Origin: Bacillus amyloliquefaciens DSM 7 = ATCC 23350
GTDB lineage: Bacteria; Bacillota; Bacilli; Bacillales; Bacillaceae
Direction: 5' to 3'
Assembly (NCBI RefSeq): GCF_000196735.1
Contig: NC_014551.1
Span: 177,501-241,500, forward strand
Length of the DNA stretch: 64,000 nucleotides
The notes below the pieces were generated by a model. The model ran no database searches, was not told where the DNA came from, and saw only the letters and a program-made list of their open reading frames with translations. The position numbers and the translations under genes are program-made. Below, one piece after another: positions 9,536 through 19,361 of this stretch (the first letter of the stretch is position 1; each line of letters opens with the position of its first letter).

Positions 9536-10535
9536 CGCGCTGATCCCCTCCTTTTCTTTTAATCAAATAAAGAAAGAAAGGAACACCGATGATAGAAGTA
9601 ACAACTTCAATAGGTGTCTCAAACGGATAATTGATCAATCGGCTGGCAAGATCGCAAAAGGTCAGGAAGACGCCGCCGATGATGCACGCGCAGGGAATCA
9701 GCCTGCTGTAGTCTGATCCGACGAGAAAGCGTGTGATGTGCGGAACGACCAAACCGACAAAGGCAATTTTTCCGGCGAGCGCCACCGAGCTTCCGGTCAA
9801 TATGACAACGGCCGCCATCGCCATGAGTTTGATAGTTCTTTTCTGCTGTCCCAGACTTTTTGAAATGTCGTCTCCTAATGATACGGCTGTAACCTTTTTG
9901 CTGAGAATCATGGCCGTGATGATTCCGATAGCGAAAAACGGGACGGCCAGTTTCAAAAAATCAGGGTTCATTTGATGCAGTCTCGCACTGTACCAAAAAC
10001 TGAGATCCTGCGAGATTTGAAAATAAATCGAAAGCGCAGCCGACAGACTGCTGAGAAGCATACTGGTCACCGTTCCGATAATGGCAAGCTGCACCGGGGT
10101 AAAACCGCCGGGAAGAATGGAGGCCAGCCCGAAAACAAGGGCGGCGCCGAAAGCGGAACCGATAAACGAGTATATGATCATTTCAATGGATGTCGATTGA
10201 GGGAGCAATACCATGCAAAGGGTAATGATAAAAGCGGAGCCGTCCGACACACCCATGATCGAAGGCGAGGCCAGATAGTTCCGTGTGATTCCCTGCATGA
10301 GCGCTCCGGAAACAGCAAGGGCGGCGCCGATAAACATCGCGCCGGCAGCCCTTGGGATTCTTGAATGCCATATGATCTGATGGTCGGTATTCTCCGGATT
10401 AAAGTGCAGCAATGCGGAGAACACGGTATGGACGTCAAGCTGCTTTGCGCCATATAAAACGGAAAGCAGCAGCGACAGAACAATGGCAATCGGTGAAGCG
10501 ATGATAATAATGTGTGTCCGCCGTTTTGCATACAT
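9528..10535 (-). CDS. feuB: Ferric siderophore ABC transporter permease
   Basis: This 335-residue FecCD-family permease is paralogous to FeuC. SIMGVSDGSAF and FVGLVVPHITRF match the family positions for substrate gating and ATPase coupling. It follows feuA by 19 bases and overlaps feuC. It forms the heterodimeric import channel with FeuC. Confidence 0.92.
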   Translation of the reverse strand: MYAKRRTHIIIIASPIAIVLSLLLSVLYGAKQLDVHTVFSALLHFNPENTDHQIIWHSRIPRAAGAMFIGAALAVSGALMQGITRNYLASPSIMGVSDGSAFIITLCMVLLPQSTSIEMIIYSFIGSAFGAALVFGLASILPGGFTPVQLAIIGTVTSMLLSSLSAALSIYFQISQDLSFWYSARLHQMNPDFLKLAVPFFAIGIITAMILSKKVTAVSLGDDISKSLGQQKRTIKLMAMAAVVILTGSSVALAGKIAFVGLVVPHITRFLVGSDYSRLIPCACIIGGVFLTFCDLASRLINYPFETPIEVVTSIIGVPFFLYLIKRKGGDQRGA

Positions 10536-10554
10536 GTGAAAAACCTACTCTTTA

Positions 10555-11511
10555 TTAGTCTTGAGTCAACTTATCAGCCGCAACCTGTAAGAAGCGGATT
10601 TTACTCCAAGAGGTTCCGCCTTGAGCTAATGGATCAATCGTATTGACGTATACATGGTCTTTTTTGACCGCCGTCAGGCTCTTCCAGATCGGATTTTTCT
10701 CTAAATCTTTCAACGCGTCCGGTTTATCCGCGTTTTCATCATCAGAGAATTGTACGAAGATATGGTCGGGATTCATTTCGCTTAATTTTTCAAGAGAAAT
10801 CAGTTCCTGCGCTTTCGCCGCTTTGACTTCGGCCGGCGCCTTCAGACCTAAATCACCGTATAGCGTGGAGTTGAAATAAACTTGTTCAGGGTAAATATAA
10901 ATATTGCCTTGTCTGATTCTGATAACCAGCGCGTTTGACTGTTTCGCTTTGCTGTTGATCTTTGTTTTTGTCTTTTTTAGATCCTGTTCGTAATCGGCAA
11001 TGATTTCTTTCGCTTTTTTCTCTTTACCGGTAAGCTGGGCGAGCAGCATCATGTTTTCTTTCCAGTTTGATGAGATATGAGAGACAGGGATGGTCTCAGC
11101 GGTGCCGCTCAATTTTTTTAATGTTTTTTCCGGGAATTTGGTTGATGCCAGAATGACATCCGGCTGCAGCTCAAGAATTTTTTCCATATTCGGCTGCATT
11201 TTTTCACCGGTTGATACGGATTTATCTGTAATATCTTTAAACAGTTCCGGGAATTTGCCGGAGAATGAAATCGCTCCTGCCGGATGGACGTCGAGTAATT
11301 TGGCGTCTTCCATTGACTCTACGCTGCCTGTAATGGCGATTTTGTCAGTCGGCGCTTTGACTTCATATGTTTTTCCGAGATATTCGATTTTCTTTTTATC
11401 TGAAGAAGCGTCCTTTCCTTTACTTGCTGTATCAGATGTTTCTGAGCTTCCGCAAGCCGCGGCCGTGAAAGCCAAAAGCAAAATCATGAAAGCGAATGCC
11501 AATTTCTTCAT
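10555..11511 (-). CDS. feuA: Siderophore-binding lipoprotein
   Basis: This 318-residue protein has a lipoprotein signal peptide; the lipobox reads FTAAAC with the modified Cys at about residue 20. The rest is a two-lobed class III solute-binding protein. In B. subtilis FeuA captures iron-bacillibactin and iron-enterobactin outside the membrane. The ribosome site AGGAGG precedes the ATG, and a Fur box stands 21 bases upstream of the start, so expression should be iron-repressed and, as in B. subtilis, activated by Btr encoded just upstream. Confidence 0.93.
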   Translation of the reverse strand: MKKLAFAFMILLLAFTAAACGSSETSDTASKGKDASSDKKKIEYLGKTYEVKAPTDKIAITGSVESMEDAKLLDVHPAGAISFSGKFPELFKDITDKSVSTGEKMQPNMEKILELQPDVILASTKFPEKTLKKLSGTAETIPVSHISSNWKENMMLLAQLTGKEKKAKEIIADYEQDLKKTKTKINSKAKQSNALVIRIRQGNIYIYPEQVYFNSTLYGDLGLKAPAEVKAAKAQELISLEKLSEMNPDHIFVQFSDDENADKPDALKDLEKNPIWKSLTAVKKDHVYVNTIDPLAQGGTSWSKIRFLQVAADKLTQD

Positions 11512-11532
11512 CTATTGTTCCTCCTGTTCAAT

Positions 11533-11547
11533 TGATAACTATTATCA
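11533..11547. promoter_or_regulatory. Fur box upstream of feuA
   Basis: TGATAACTATTATCA is a 7-1-7 inverted repeat very close to the Bacillus Fur consensus TGATAATNATTATCA. It lies in the 87-base space between btr and feuA, directly before feuA. Confidence 0.9.
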
Positions 11548-11598
11548 ATTGGAATTATAGAGAATGAACAGAGATAAGACCATGGACAATTTCCGGTA

Positions 11599-13218
11599 TT
11601 ACCATGGACGATCTTCGGAAAAAATGGAAATGCTTTGCTCAATGATCCGCTGATGGCCGCTTGGAGAATATTCAATCCACGGGTCGGATGAAATGGGAAA
11701 CACGCGTTTATTGCTGACTGCTCTAAGGTTCTGCCATATCTCAGTCTGCTGAATGCGCTGAAAATAGCGAAGTGTTTCCGGTTCTTTGCAAGTAAAAAGC
11801 ATGATGCAGTCAGCTTGGCAATCCGCCAGCATGTCCAATGAAATCTTTTCGTCGGGAGCAAAGGATTCCGGTTTTGCGGAGGCAAAGCCTAAATCGCCGA
11901 AGAAGACTTCCTCAATGCTGTTGTTATGGGCGATATACATATTTTCTTTATACACACGGACAAATAAGAAACGCTGATGACGCACGTTTTGAAGCGAATC
12001 CTTCGCTGATTGCGCAAGGCTTTGATAGGCTTCAAGCCAATGCTTTGCTTCCTGTTCTTCATTCAGGTAAGCGGCCGTGCGCAGAAACTGATCTCTCCAA
12101 TTGTCTTGAGTCGGCAGGTAGAAAACTTCGGTGATATCATTCAGGCGCTGTTTTTCTTCTTCACTGACAGAATCCAGACTGAAAATGATGTCAGGCGCAG
12201 CTTGAGACAGCGTATGTAAATTCTCTTCCCAATCTGCGTTGTAGCGGTAAGCGCTCAGGTGAACGGGAATGTCGGAAGAGAATTGTTTGTAATAATAGGC
12301 CGTCCATTTCGGGTGAAGCGCCGCAGCGTAAGGCACGTGATGCAGCGGGATCAGATGCCCCATCATTTCTTTCCCGTACGCAGCCATTTTTGTGCGTCTT
12401 TTTTTCATATAGCTTGTAGGTGAGCTGCCGGTATGTTTTTTAAAGATGCGGCTGAAATAAAATTCGTCCTGGTAGCCGATTTGATGAGCGATTTCCCGCA
12501 GTTTGCAGCTGGCTTTGGCCATCAGTTTTTTTGCATTGGTCATGCGGATGTCTGTGATATATTCTGTTACGCTCTGCCCATATAGCTTTTTAAAGGATTC
12601 ACTGTAATGCTTGGGGCTGATCCCCGCCATTTGCGCAAGCTGGGTGAGCGTGATTTTTGTGGCGAATTGTGCATGTATGAATTGTTTTGTCTGTTCGATC
12701 GCCGCTTTCGTATTGTTCTGATGACACACTTTTGCGGCATACAGGTCGTACATCAGCTGCTGAAAGTCGGCTGTTGATTTCATTTTCTGCAATGCGTCTG
12801 CTGATTGCACATTTTCGGAAAGTGACTGAAGCCGGCTTGTCAAATGTTCAACCGTCTGCAAATTCATTTGCTGGAGTCCGTGAAAGATGTCTCCCCCATT
12901 AACCGGAAGCATCGCTTCTTCGTCTGAGAAATAGGAAAAAACACGGAGTCTGACGATATACAAATGGATGCCGTCTGACGGCATAGGATCAATATTGAAT
13001 GTCTCATCACGAGGACAGATGTAGAGTGTTTCCTTCTGGAGCGGGACGCTGTCTGTTCCGATATCAATTTTTCCCTCGCCTTTCACATGAAAGATCAGTA
13101 CGGGGGAATCAGTGAGCTGATGCTCTGACAGAAGGTCGGCTGTTTTTTTTACGGAGATGATATCAATTGGGTGAAAGAATAATGTGTTTTTCATGAGAAA
13201 CCACCTTTTAGGAAACAT
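11599..13218 (-). CDS. btr: AraC-type iron-siderophore activator with substrate-binding domain
   Basis: This is a 539-residue fusion: an N-terminal cupin-like region, an AraC/XylS double helix-turn-helix (about residues 170-270, with GYQDEFYFSRIFKKHTG), then a FeuA-like periplasmic-binding-protein domain to the C-terminus. In B. subtilis Btr (YbbB) senses iron-bacillibactin through that last domain and activates feuABC-ybbA. It is transcribed in the same direction as feuA, 87 bases before it. A Fur box lies 9 bases upstream of its start, so iron also controls the activator. Confidence 0.92.
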   Translation of the reverse strand: MFPKRWFLMKNTLFFHPIDIISVKKTADLLSEHQLTDSPVLIFHVKGEGKIDIGTDSVPLQKETLYICPRDETFNIDPMPSDGIHLYIVRLRVFSYFSDEEAMLPVNGGDIFHGLQQMNLQTVEHLTSRLQSLSENVQSADALQKMKSTADFQQLMYDLYAAKVCHQNNTKAAIEQTKQFIHAQFATKITLTQLAQMAGISPKHYSESFKKLYGQSVTEYITDIRMTNAKKLMAKASCKLREIAHQIGYQDEFYFSRIFKKHTGSSPTSYMKKRRTKMAAYGKEMMGHLIPLHHVPYAAALHPKWTAYYYKQFSSDIPVHLSAYRYNADWEENLHTLSQAAPDIIFSLDSVSEEEKQRLNDITEVFYLPTQDNWRDQFLRTAAYLNEEQEAKHWLEAYQSLAQSAKDSLQNVRHQRFLFVRVYKENMYIAHNNSIEEVFFGDLGFASAKPESFAPDEKISLDMLADCQADCIMLFTCKEPETLRYFQRIQQTEIWQNLRAVSNKRVFPISSDPWIEYSPSGHQRIIEQSISIFSEDRPW

Positions 13219-13220
13219 TC

Positions 13221-13249
13221 ATTCAAATGATAACTGTTATCATTTGAAT
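13221..13249. promoter_or_regulatory. Fur box inside a 29-base perfect palindrome upstream of btr
   Basis: The core TGATAACTGTTATCA (13228-13242) is a Fur box. The symmetry continues outward perfectly for 7 more bases on each side (ATTCAAA...TTTGAAT). A further imperfect outer repeat (GAAACATTCATT before, AATGAATGTTTTC after) surrounds it. The extended symmetry may allow overlapping Fur dimers or a second regulator. Confidence 0.85.
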
Positions 13250-13307
13250 TGTACCAAATAAATGAATGTTTTCCTATAAAAAGGCGGAAATGCAAAACAC
13301 GTCAAAA

Positions 13308-13323
13308 TGTTACACGTGTAACA
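13308..13323. promoter_or_regulatory. 16-base perfect palindrome between namZ and btr
   Basis: TGTTACACGTGTAACA is perfectly self-complementary and lies 10 bases beyond the namZ stop, about 90 bases upstream of btr. No T run follows it on either strand, so it looks like an operator, not a terminator. The binding protein is unknown. Confidence 0.4.
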
Positions 13324-13332
13324 CGAATCTTG

Positions 13333-14577
13333 TCAGTATATGAGGTATTGCTTTCTTACGGGCTCGAATTGATCAAGCCGGCGCTGATATGTGCTGATGA
13401 TGTCTTGAATGGAAGCGCTTTGTTCTATTTTTTTGCGTACCCAGCCGTTGCCGATCAGCTTGTCAAAAGCTCCTGTCGGCAGGAATGAGAAGTCATTCGG
13501 ATATAAGTCATGCATGGTTTTCAGAATGGAGAGCCCTGTTTTTACCGCTTCAAATGTGTTTCTGTTTGTTACGTAGACTTGTACGCCGTGGCATAGCTTG
13601 CCTTGATGCTTGGAGAAGCTGGGGATGAATGAAGCGGCTCTGAAGGTGACGCCGGGAAGCTTGAGGCTGTTAAGGCGTTCTTCAAGCTCTGTGCTCTTCA
13701 TATAAGGCGCACCGATAAGTTCAAACGGCTTCGTCGTGCCTCTTCCTTCAGATACATTTGTGCCTTCAATTAAGCCTGTTGCCGAATATGCGAATATGCT
13801 GTCCGGGGTCGGGATGTTTGGCGAAGGGAGGACGAACGGCAGACCGGTATCTTCAATCGTCATCGTCCGCTTCCAGCGCTTCATCTTTACGACGGTGAGG
13901 TCGGCGCCAATATGAAACTCTTTATTGAATAAGAGAGCAAGCTCGCCGATGGTCATGCCGTGCTTCAGCGGGATTGGATAAAGTCCGACAAATGAAGCGT
14001 AATGAGGTTCAAGAACCGGGCCGTCCGGATTTCGTCCGCCTTGCGGATTCGGCCGGTCCAAGACATAGAAAGGAATGCCTTTTTCTTTGGCCGCTTCCAT
14101 GGCATAGGCCATTGTATAAATGTAGGTGTAGTATCGCGTTCCGACATCCTGAATATCGAAAATCAGCACATCCGTATCTTTCAGCATGTCAGGCGTCGGT
14201 TTTCTCGTTTCTCCGTAAAGGCTGTAGACGGGAAGCCCTGTTTTTTCGTCTATATAGGATGTGACTTTGTCTCCGGCCTGAGCGTCCCCGCGAACACCGT
14301 GCTCCGGTCCGAATAATGCCGTCAAATGAATGTCTTGTGCCTCGTAAAGCACGTCAACGCTGCTTTTCAATGTTGAGTTCACACCGGTCGGATTGGTGAT
14401 CAGCCCGATCCTTTTTCCCTTCAGTTCTTGTTTATAATCTTTCAGCAGGCGGTCGATGCCTGTTTCGATGCTTGGTTTCTTGGCAGTGTGTGAATTTCTG
14501 TCAGAAGCCGCCGAGACTGCCGTCATGGCACTGATGACGACTAATCCGGCGAGAAGCGCAGCCGTTTGTGTTTTCAT
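13333..14577 (-). CDS. namZ: Exo-beta-N-acetylmuramidase, secreted
   Basis: This 414-residue DUF1343-family protein (YbbC, renamed NamZ) has an N-terminal signal peptide (MKTQTAALLAGLVVISAMTA...). Family motifs include GLITNPTGVNS, FGPEHGVRGDAQAG and IFDIQDVGTRYYTYIYTM. In B. subtilis it removes MurNAc from the non-reducing ends of peptidoglycan fragments outside the cell. It is the last gene of the muropeptide-recycling operon murQ-murP-amiE-nagZ-namZ, 15 bases after nagZ. Confidence 0.92.
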   Translation of the reverse strand: MKTQTAALLAGLVVISAMTAVSAASDRNSHTAKKPSIETGIDRLLKDYKQELKGKRIGLITNPTGVNSTLKSSVDVLYEAQDIHLTALFGPEHGVRGDAQAGDKVTSYIDEKTGLPVYSLYGETRKPTPDMLKDTDVLIFDIQDVGTRYYTYIYTMAYAMEAAKEKGIPFYVLDRPNPQGGRNPDGPVLEPHYASFVGLYPIPLKHGMTIGELALLFNKEFHIGADLTVVKMKRWKRTMTIEDTGLPFVLPSPNIPTPDSIFAYSATGLIEGTNVSEGRGTTKPFELIGAPYMKSTELEERLNSLKLPGVTFRAASFIPSFSKHQGKLCHGVQVYVTNRNTFEAVKTGLSILKTMHDLYPNDFSFLPTGAFDKLIGNGWVRKKIEQSASIQDIISTYQRRLDQFEPVRKQYLIY

Positions 14578-14592
14578 GATCAGCCCTCCTGT

Positions 14593-16503
14593 TTAAAGCG
14601 GTTTTCCGTTTTTTAGATTAATTCCGAAGCCATAAGGGTACAGCGTCGTTCCCGGGTGAGTGACGGAAGGAATGTCAACGGGCAGCCTGCCTTTCGGTTT
14701 TGTCTGTCCGAATATCGCTTCAATGCCTGCCGGAATGTTTGGCTGAAGAAATTGTCCGTCTGCATATCCTTTAAAGCCGTAGACTGCAATAAGGGCTTCA
14801 GCTTCTTCAAAATTAGCGGCGTCGTAAGGATTACGAAGGCTCATCAGCACAAAGGGTTTATGGTTCGATTGTGCGGATTTCATGACGGCCCGCGGAAATG
14901 CGGTCGTCCACTTGCCGGGATCTGTGACAGAATCGTCAATGGTGCCGTCATTTACGACAGGGTCATTTTTCACGACATATGAGCCTGTAATGACGTAATC
15001 GGCGTCGGATACGAGCTTTTTATACTCATCATTAAATGTGCGCTCGGCGAAGTTCATTTTACTGATGGTTACCGGCCGGATCTCTTTCTTCTTGATGAGC
15101 TGCCGGATGGTTTGTTCCATGGATGCTGTTTGATCTTCATAAGGAGCGGCAATGAGAACGCGGCTGTTCTTTTTCGGTTTGAATGGAAGGGTACGGTTTT
15201 TGTTTTGTAAGACGGTGACGGATCTTTCCGCGATTTGTTTTTCAGCTTTCAGATGGTTTTTGCTTCCGACGGTTTGCTTTGCTTTTGCGACCTTCTTATT
15301 CAGACTTGTTTCTTTCGCGGGATATATACCTCTTTTTATTTTCAGGGAAATGATGCGTTCCGCCGATTTGTTAATTTGCTGAACCGGTATTTCCCCTTTC
15401 TGAACCGCCTTTTTTAAAGCGGCAAGAACTTGGGCAAAGCGGTTTTCCGTTTGCAGCGATGTCACTTGGGCCGGCATCAGAGCGATATCCACTCCTGCTT
15501 TTACGGCCATGACGACCGCCTCTTCCTGGCCGAAATGATCGGCAATGGCTTTCATATTTAATGCATCCGTGACAATGACGCCGTTAAATCCCATTTCCTC
15601 ACGGAGAAGATGAGTCATCACTTTTTTCGAGAGTGTGGCGGGTACGAGGATGTCTGAACCGTCCAGTTTGCTTTTATAAGTTGTATCGTCAAAAGCGGGA
15701 AATTGCACATGGGCTGTCATGATCATATCGGCCCCGGCCTGAATGGCTTTCCGGAACGGATAAAGTTCAATCTGACGCAGCCTTTCTTGACTGTGGGTGA
15801 CAAGCGGGAGGCCGTAGTGGCTGTCGACATCCGTATCGCCGTGTCCCGGGAAATGTTTGACGGCGGCAGCGACATCCTGTTTTTGCTGAGCCTTCATTGA
15901 GGCAAGGCCGAGTGATGCTGTCAGATCACGGTCTGAACTGAATGACCTGACGCCGATGACCGGATTTCCGGGATTATTATTGATATCGAGAACGGGAGCG
16001 AAATTCGTATTAATGCCAAGTGCCTTCAGTTCTTTCCCGATTATGGCGCCGGTCTGGGACGCGTAAGCTGTTTTTCTCGCGGCTCCGAGTGCCATATTGC
16101 CTGGGAAATGAGTGCCTTCACCAAGTCTTGTTACGATGCCGCCTTCTTGATCAATGCTTAATAAAAGTGGAATATCAGGGCTCGCCTTTTGAAAGGCATC
16201 TGTCAGGCGGACCGTTTGCTCAGTGCTTTTTACATTTTCTTCAAATAAGATAACGCCGCCGAACCGGTACTTTTGAATAAGCCCTGCGACTTCGTCATTC
16301 ATTTGGGTAAGAGCCTGAGGGGATGACTGCCCCTTCTTTTGCCAATTTCGAAAATCAGGCATGAGCATCTGCCCCAGTTTTTCATCTAATGTCATGCGGG
16401 ATACCGCTTGTTCCGCCTGTGACGGAATGTCCGGTTTTGTCGATGCATGATGTGTGCCGGAAACAATGAACAACAGTAATACAGCTGAGATGACAAGTTT
16501 CAT
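14593..16503 (-). CDS. nagZ: Beta-N-acetylglucosaminidase, secreted (GH3)
   Basis: This 636-residue protein has an N-terminal signal sequence. The glycoside hydrolase family 3 domain carries the NagZ-specific loop [18 protein letters not shown] with the catalytic His-Asp pair, and VTDALNMKA with the nucleophile Asp. A C-terminal domain follows, as in B. subtilis YbbD (642 residues). It releases GlcNAc from muropeptides after AmiE has removed the stem peptide, feeding NamZ and MurP. Confidence 0.93.
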   Translation of the reverse strand: MKLVISAVLLLFIVSGTHHASTKPDIPSQAEQAVSRMTLDEKLGQMLMPDFRNWQKKGQSSPQALTQMNDEVAGLIQKYRFGGVILFEENVKSTEQTVRLTDAFQKASPDIPLLLSIDQEGGIVTRLGEGTHFPGNMALGAARKTAYASQTGAIIGKELKALGINTNFAPVLDINNNPGNPVIGVRSFSSDRDLTASLGLASMKAQQKQDVAAAVKHFPGHGDTDVDSHYGLPLVTHSQERLRQIELYPFRKAIQAGADMIMTAHVQFPAFDDTTYKSKLDGSDILVPATLSKKVMTHLLREEMGFNGVIVTDALNMKAIADHFGQEEAVVMAVKAGVDIALMPAQVTSLQTENRFAQVLAALKKAVQKGEIPVQQINKSAERIISLKIKRGIYPAKETSLNKKVAKAKQTVGSKNHLKAEKQIAERSVTVLQNKNRTLPFKPKKNSRVLIAAPYEDQTASMEQTIRQLIKKKEIRPVTISKMNFAERTFNDEYKKLVSDADYVITGSYVVKNDPVVNDGTIDDSVTDPGKWTTAFPRAVMKSAQSNHKPFVLMSLRNPYDAANFEEAEALIAVYGFKGYADGQFLQPNIPAGIEAIFGQTKPKGRLPVDIPSVTHPGTTLYPYGFGINLKNGKPL

Positions 16504-16549
16504 AATGATGTCCTCCTGTCGTCATAGTGTAGACAAAAGACTTGGGGTG

Positions 16550-17833
16550 TCATTCAATGGCTTCGTAAATCGCCTTTACAACGCTGCCGTAGCTTCCGGT
16601 CGGGAAAAGATCCCCTTCGAAAACATTGGGGTTTTCACCGGGGCTGACGACGGGGGAATGCTTTTTGTTGGTCAAAAGTGCGATCCCCAGGTTATAAGCG
16701 GGGTCAATGATCGTGACGGTGCCGGTCCATCCGGTATGGCCGTAAGCCTGCCTGCTTGCATAAGGACCGAACATCCACTCCATATCAGGGCTGCCGTTTT
16801 TCCGCCAGCCGAGAGCGAAAGTCGGGTCAGATGAAGCCGTCGTTGTGAACAGATCAGCCGTTTGTTTATTGAAGAGAGAAACGTGTTTGTAAGTGCCGCC
16901 GTTCAGCATGACTTGAAGAAGGACGGCCATGTCATCAGCTCTGGAAAACAGTCCTGCATGGCCGGACACTCCTCCCATTGAGTAAAAAGCTTTTTCGTCG
17001 TGAACCTCCCCTTGCAGCGTATACGTCCTGATGTGAGGAAAATGGATGGCCCCGTCACGCGTGTTGCCTAAGCGTTCAGTGGCTGCGAATGCTTTTTCTT
17101 TGAAGCCTTTTTGCAGCGGATTGAACAGGGTATGCTTCAGTTTCAGCGGTTTATACAGTTCTTGCTCCGCATAAGCATTGAGGGTTTTTCCGGTTATGTT
17201 TTCAATGATGCATCCGAGAAGCATGTACCCGATATCACTGTATACGTGCTTTGTCCCCGGTTTGTATTCAAGCGGGATTTGGGTGAGAAAACGGATCGTT
17301 TTGTCCCGTTGTTGTGAATAAAAAGGGCCCGCCGTGTCAGGCTGATAGAAATAAAAACTTGCCGGAAGACCGGATTGATGCTGGAGCACATCAATGACGC
17401 GTATGCGGTCTTTCCCTTGAACCGGATCGCTTTTTCTGTCTTTGAAATCGGGAAGGTAAGCCGAGACTTTTTGATATACATCAAGCTTCCCCTGACTGAC
17501 GAGGCGCTGTAATGCAAAATTCGCCGCGTACATTTTTGTATTGGAAGCTAAATCAAACATAGTTGATGTTTTCATTTTTTTCGGATGGGATAAAAGAACG
17601 TTTCCATCATATTTTTTGCTGTAGCCGTATGCTTTCTTTTTTATCACTCGTCCGTCCTTTACGACGACGAGGACGGCGCCCGGGAATCCTGCTGCAATGT
17701 CTTTTTCAATCATTTGATCAACCTTTCTGAGCTTTGCTGTATCGTATAATTTGGATTGGGCGAAGGCTTTGTGCTGCGGCAGAAAAGAAAAGCTGATGAC
17801 CATTGTGAGTATGGCGGCTGCCAGTGTTTTCAT
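16550..17833 (-). CDS. amiE: N-acetylmuramyl-L-alanine amidase, secreted
   Basis: This 427-residue protein has a signal peptide and a serine beta-lactamase/penicillin-binding fold. The S-x-x-K catalytic motif is in LASNTKMY (about residue 97), the YxN-equivalent YSDIGY is at about residue 200, and a late HTGWTG motif is present. In B. subtilis AmiE (YbbE) cleaves the peptide from MurNAc so that NagZ can act. It sits between murP and nagZ in one operon. Confidence 0.9.
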   Translation of the reverse strand: MKTLAAAILTMVISFSFLPQHKAFAQSKLYDTAKLRKVDQMIEKDIAAGFPGAVLVVVKDGRVIKKKAYGYSKKYDGNVLLSHPKKMKTSTMFDLASNTKMYAANFALQRLVSQGKLDVYQKVSAYLPDFKDRKSDPVQGKDRIRVIDVLQHQSGLPASFYFYQPDTAGPFYSQQRDKTIRFLTQIPLEYKPGTKHVYSDIGYMLLGCIIENITGKTLNAYAEQELYKPLKLKHTLFNPLQKGFKEKAFAATERLGNTRDGAIHFPHIRTYTLQGEVHDEKAFYSMGGVSGHAGLFSRADDMAVLLQVMLNGGTYKHVSLFNKQTADLFTTTASSDPTFALGWRKNGSPDMEWMFGPYASRQAYGHTGWTGTVTIIDPAYNLGIALLTNKKHSPVVSPGENPNVFEGDLFPTGSYGSVVKAIYEAIE

Positions 17834-17850
17834 ATTCTGATTCCTCCCGG

Positions 17851-19218
17851 CTAATCAAATTCAGCAGCCATGTCATCCGTAAACCCGAAAGCATAAGTGA
17901 AGACAAAGCCCGCCGCGTAAGAGATGAAGAGACCGATGATATACAAAACGATCTGGGCCGGCTGTACGAGAAATGAGAGCGGAAGGCCGGAGACACCGAT
18001 TGAAAAAGTGGCCACTTGAAAATGGGCTTGAAAGGCGCCGCCGATTCCCGCGCCCAAACACGCTGTTAAAAACGGCCGGCCGAGCGGGAGTGTGACGCCG
18101 AAGATGAGCGGCTCCCCGATTCCGAGCAGACCTGATGGAAGTCCGCCTCCAATCGCTCTTTTCAATGAGGCTTTTTTTGTTTTCATAAAGATGGCGAAGG
18201 CTGCGCCTACTTGACCTGCGCCTCCCATCGCGAGAATCGGGAGAAGCGGGTCATCTCCGATTGATCGGATTAATTCCAGATGCACGGGAGTCAAGCCCTG
18301 ATGCAGCCCGGTGATGACAAGAGGCAGGAAGGCGGCCCCTAATACAAACCCCGACACTGCTCCCCCGACATTCAATAGCGACAATAAGCCTGATGTAATC
18401 AGATCAGAAATAAAACCGCCTACAGGGATAAAGACGACATATGTTACCAGCCCGGTGATAAGCAAAGACAATGTAGGCGTAACGATAATGTCGATGGATT
18501 GATGGACGTACTTTCTGATCAACCGCTCGGTATAAGCGATAAAAATCGCGGCGAAAAGCACGCCGATTAATCCTCCCCTGCCAGGGAGCAGATTCTCTCC
18601 GAACAAACTGATATTGGCGATCTCAGGGTTAAGGATCAATATCCCCGCAAGGCCGCCCATCGCGGGTGTCCCGCCGAATTCCTTCGCCGCATTGATGCCG
18701 ACAAGGACGCCGAGGTAAGCAAATAAGCCTGAACCGATAACCGTTAATATAAGCGCGATTTGGGATTCTTTCGGGAGCCAGCCGGCCTGAATGACGGCTT
18801 TCGTAATGCCGGTGATTAAACCTGATGCAATGAGTGCGGGAATAAGAGGAATGAAGATGCTTGATAGCTTTCTGAGAAACAGGGTGATGGGTGTTGTGTT
18901 TTTTCTGTTGAGATCAGCTTTTTTCCGTGAGGCGGCTTCTTTTAAATCAATGTTTTTTCCGGGTGACATAAGGTTTGCGAAAGCGTCGGCGACATGATTG
19001 ACGACACCCGCGCCGAGAATGATCTGCAGGGTTTCGGCCTCGACGACGCCTATTACTCCGTCAAGCCGTTTCAGCGCTTCAATATCCGTTTTGTCCTGAT
19101 CAAAAGGTGTAATTCTTAAGCGTGTCATACAATGGGTAAAGCCTGAAATATTGGATGAACCGCCGCAATTGTCCAGAATATCTTTGGCCAGCGCATGATA
19201 AAATGCCTCTTTGCTCAT
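17851..19218 (-). CDS. murP: MurNAc-specific PTS permease, EIIBC
   Basis: This 455-residue protein has an N-terminal EIIB domain with the phosphorylated Cys in SGFTHCMTRLR (about residue 28), then an EIIC domain with eight to ten membrane segments. No EIIA domain is fused, so a shared EIIA such as the glucose type would be needed. It imports MurNAc as MurNAc-6-phosphate for MurQ. It lies 143 bases after murQ; the murR gene found there in B. subtilis is absent. Confidence 0.92.
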   Translation of the reverse strand: MSKEAFYHALAKDILDNCGGSSNISGFTHCMTRLRITPFDQDKTDIEALKRLDGVIGVVEAETLQIILGAGVVNHVADAFANLMSPGKNIDLKEAASRKKADLNRKNTTPITLFLRKLSSIFIPLIPALIASGLITGITKAVIQAGWLPKESQIALILTVIGSGLFAYLGVLVGINAAKEFGGTPAMGGLAGILILNPEIANISLFGENLLPGRGGLIGVLFAAIFIAYTERLIRKYVHQSIDIIVTPTLSLLITGLVTYVVFIPVGGFISDLITSGLLSLLNVGGAVSGFVLGAAFLPLVITGLHQGLTPVHLELIRSIGDDPLLPILAMGGAGQVGAAFAIFMKTKKASLKRAIGGGLPSGLLGIGEPLIFGVTLPLGRPFLTACLGAGIGGAFQAHFQVATFSIGVSGLPLSFLVQPAQIVLYIIGLFISYAAGFVFTYAFGFTDDMAAEFD

Positions 19219-19282
19219 GGAAACCCTCCTCTTTCAGTACAATTTTCCCGCGGAGCTTTGCCTGAAACGCGTCTTAAAAGCG

Positions 19283-19310
19283 CCTGCGCCGATCATGAAA
19301 ACGGCGCGGG
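19283..19310 (-). other. Hairpin in the murQ-murP gap where murR would lie
   Basis: CCTGCGCCG and CGGCGCGGG form a 9-pair stem (one G-T pair) with a 10-base loop. There is no T run, so it may be an mRNA-stabilising or processing element left at the site of the missing regulator gene. The 143-base gap holds no recognisable murR sequence. Confidence 0.4.
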
Positions 19311-19361
19311 CTCGTAAAGCACTTTATGATCATTGACTGGGGCGTTCTGACCAAGGGATGA

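Noticed and set aside
19219-19361. Possible murR remnant between murQ and murP
   Set aside because: Short frames such as MIGAGAFKTRFRQSSAGKLY show no resemblance to MurR; the gap looks like a clean absence.
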